NCBI RefSeq assembly: GCF_018139145.2 | Contig: NC_059500.1 | Location: 18,662,101-18,726,100 of the forward strand | Direction of reading: 5' to 3' | DNA: 64,000 nucleotides | Source of the DNA: Gymnogyps californianus | Lineage: Eukaryota; Chordata; Aves; Accipitriformes; Cathartidae | In this document: piece by piece, positions 63,472 to 64,000 of the stretch | How positions within the stretch are numbered: the stretch's first letter is position 1 | Layout of the letters: every line of letters starts with the position of its first letter | Notes under the pieces: model-generated | What the model was told of the DNA's origin: nothing | The model's input: only the letters and a program-made list of their open reading frames with translations | The model's database searches: none | Translations under genes and position numbers: made by a program

Positions 63472-64000
63472 CATTAGTGCATTAGAGGGTTCCTTGAGAA
63501 CACTAACCAGATTAAGTGCCGGTGTTCTCCTATGTAGCAATGTTAATTGCCAATTTTTGGCAGTTGCACAGGCGCTAATTACTTTTTAATAGAACCAATG
63601 GAAGAAAATTTTCCACTAAGCTTTTATGGATAATTATTGCAATTTTTTTCCTTCCAGGAGCTTGAAAGTTTGCTCTTACGGCATCCATCAGATCTGTCTT
63701 CCAGATAAATGGTAGCATTACAGCACGTGCATGATTGTATTCTGTAGCTTTATACCATCTCTGTCTGCTTTTTAAATGATACCATTTAGAACCTACTATG
63801 TCACTGAACAGAGAATTTATACAAATAACACATTAACACACTGCTTTGTCTTGTTCAAATGCATCATGTTTCTACACAGTGCATTACATAACAGCCACAT
63901 CTGTAGGGATCGTCCACTGTACTCAGAGCTTTTGAAATGAAGCCTCGCAACCATGTTGAATAAATATACAGGAGTGCTAGGATTTAATGCACTGAATTTG

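Larger units (their letters stand above)
57131..64000 (+). other. PRR16: PRR16 intron 1, right part to window edge
   Basis: AT-rich intronic DNA. It holds a 16-bp tandem duplication (58,286-58,317), clustered polypyrimidine tracts (59,409-60,936), a T14A7 tract (62,011-62,031), a 19-bp tandem duplication (63,270-63,307) and a GATA-rich run (63,451-63,471). A 164-codon minus-strand open frame at 59,642-60,136 begins in unremarkable sequence and runs through a poly-T tract; I regard it as chance. No PRR16 second exon is visible. Confidence 0.6.

Noticed and set aside
1..64000. CRISPR arrays, bacterial operons, ribosome-binding sites or phage genes
   Set aside because: No regularly spaced direct repeats, no dense coding and no prokaryotic signals. 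The repeats and exon structure are those of a vertebrate.
42491..64000. PRR16 second exon
   Set aside because: I looked for a frame continuing with Val-Val-Asp-Gln and a proline-rich region after an acceptor and saw none. It is expected beyond the right edge.

Overview
This window looks like nuclear DNA from a bird, probably a neoavian. Most of it is AT-rich and non-coding. The recognisable repeats are CR1 LINEs, both younger avian copies and much older archosaur/turtle-like copies. The left edge carries the end of a long terminal repeat of a type common in bird genomes. I recognise no mammalian Alu or L1 and no bacterial or phage genes. The only protein-coding sequence I can support is one vertebrate exon.

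Layout. Positions 1-54 are the end of an LTR that runs off the window. From about 55 to 41,050 there is a gene-free stretch holding CR1 copies (2,445-3,685 minus; 4,965-5,185 plus; old copies near 8,180-8,770 and 33,265-33,360), a G-rich block at 4,370-4,940, one tRNA-derived SINE near 27,160-27,285, and unassigned unique sequence. From about 41,055 to 42,490 there is a strong CpG island. Inside it, 41,617-41,778 is the first coding exon of PRR16 (Largen, a regulator of cell size and translation), followed by a canonical splice donor. From 41,779 to the right edge is the start of PRR16 intron 1. It holds a CR1 fragment (50,131-50,590), an old CR1 interrupted by another old CR1 in the opposite orientation (56,040-57,130), and many poly-T or polypyrimidine tracts.

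The most interesting biology is in the PRR16 leader. It has two upstream reading frames, one overlapping the main start out of frame. A GGC repeat lies in the leader and would encode polyalanine in one upstream frame and polyglycine in the other. A GGAGCC-type hexamer repeat is also present. I found no novel gene system, CRISPR array, tRNA or rRNA gene. Most open frames here are short and look like chance frames in AT-rich DNA, relics of CR1, or shadows of the CpG island.
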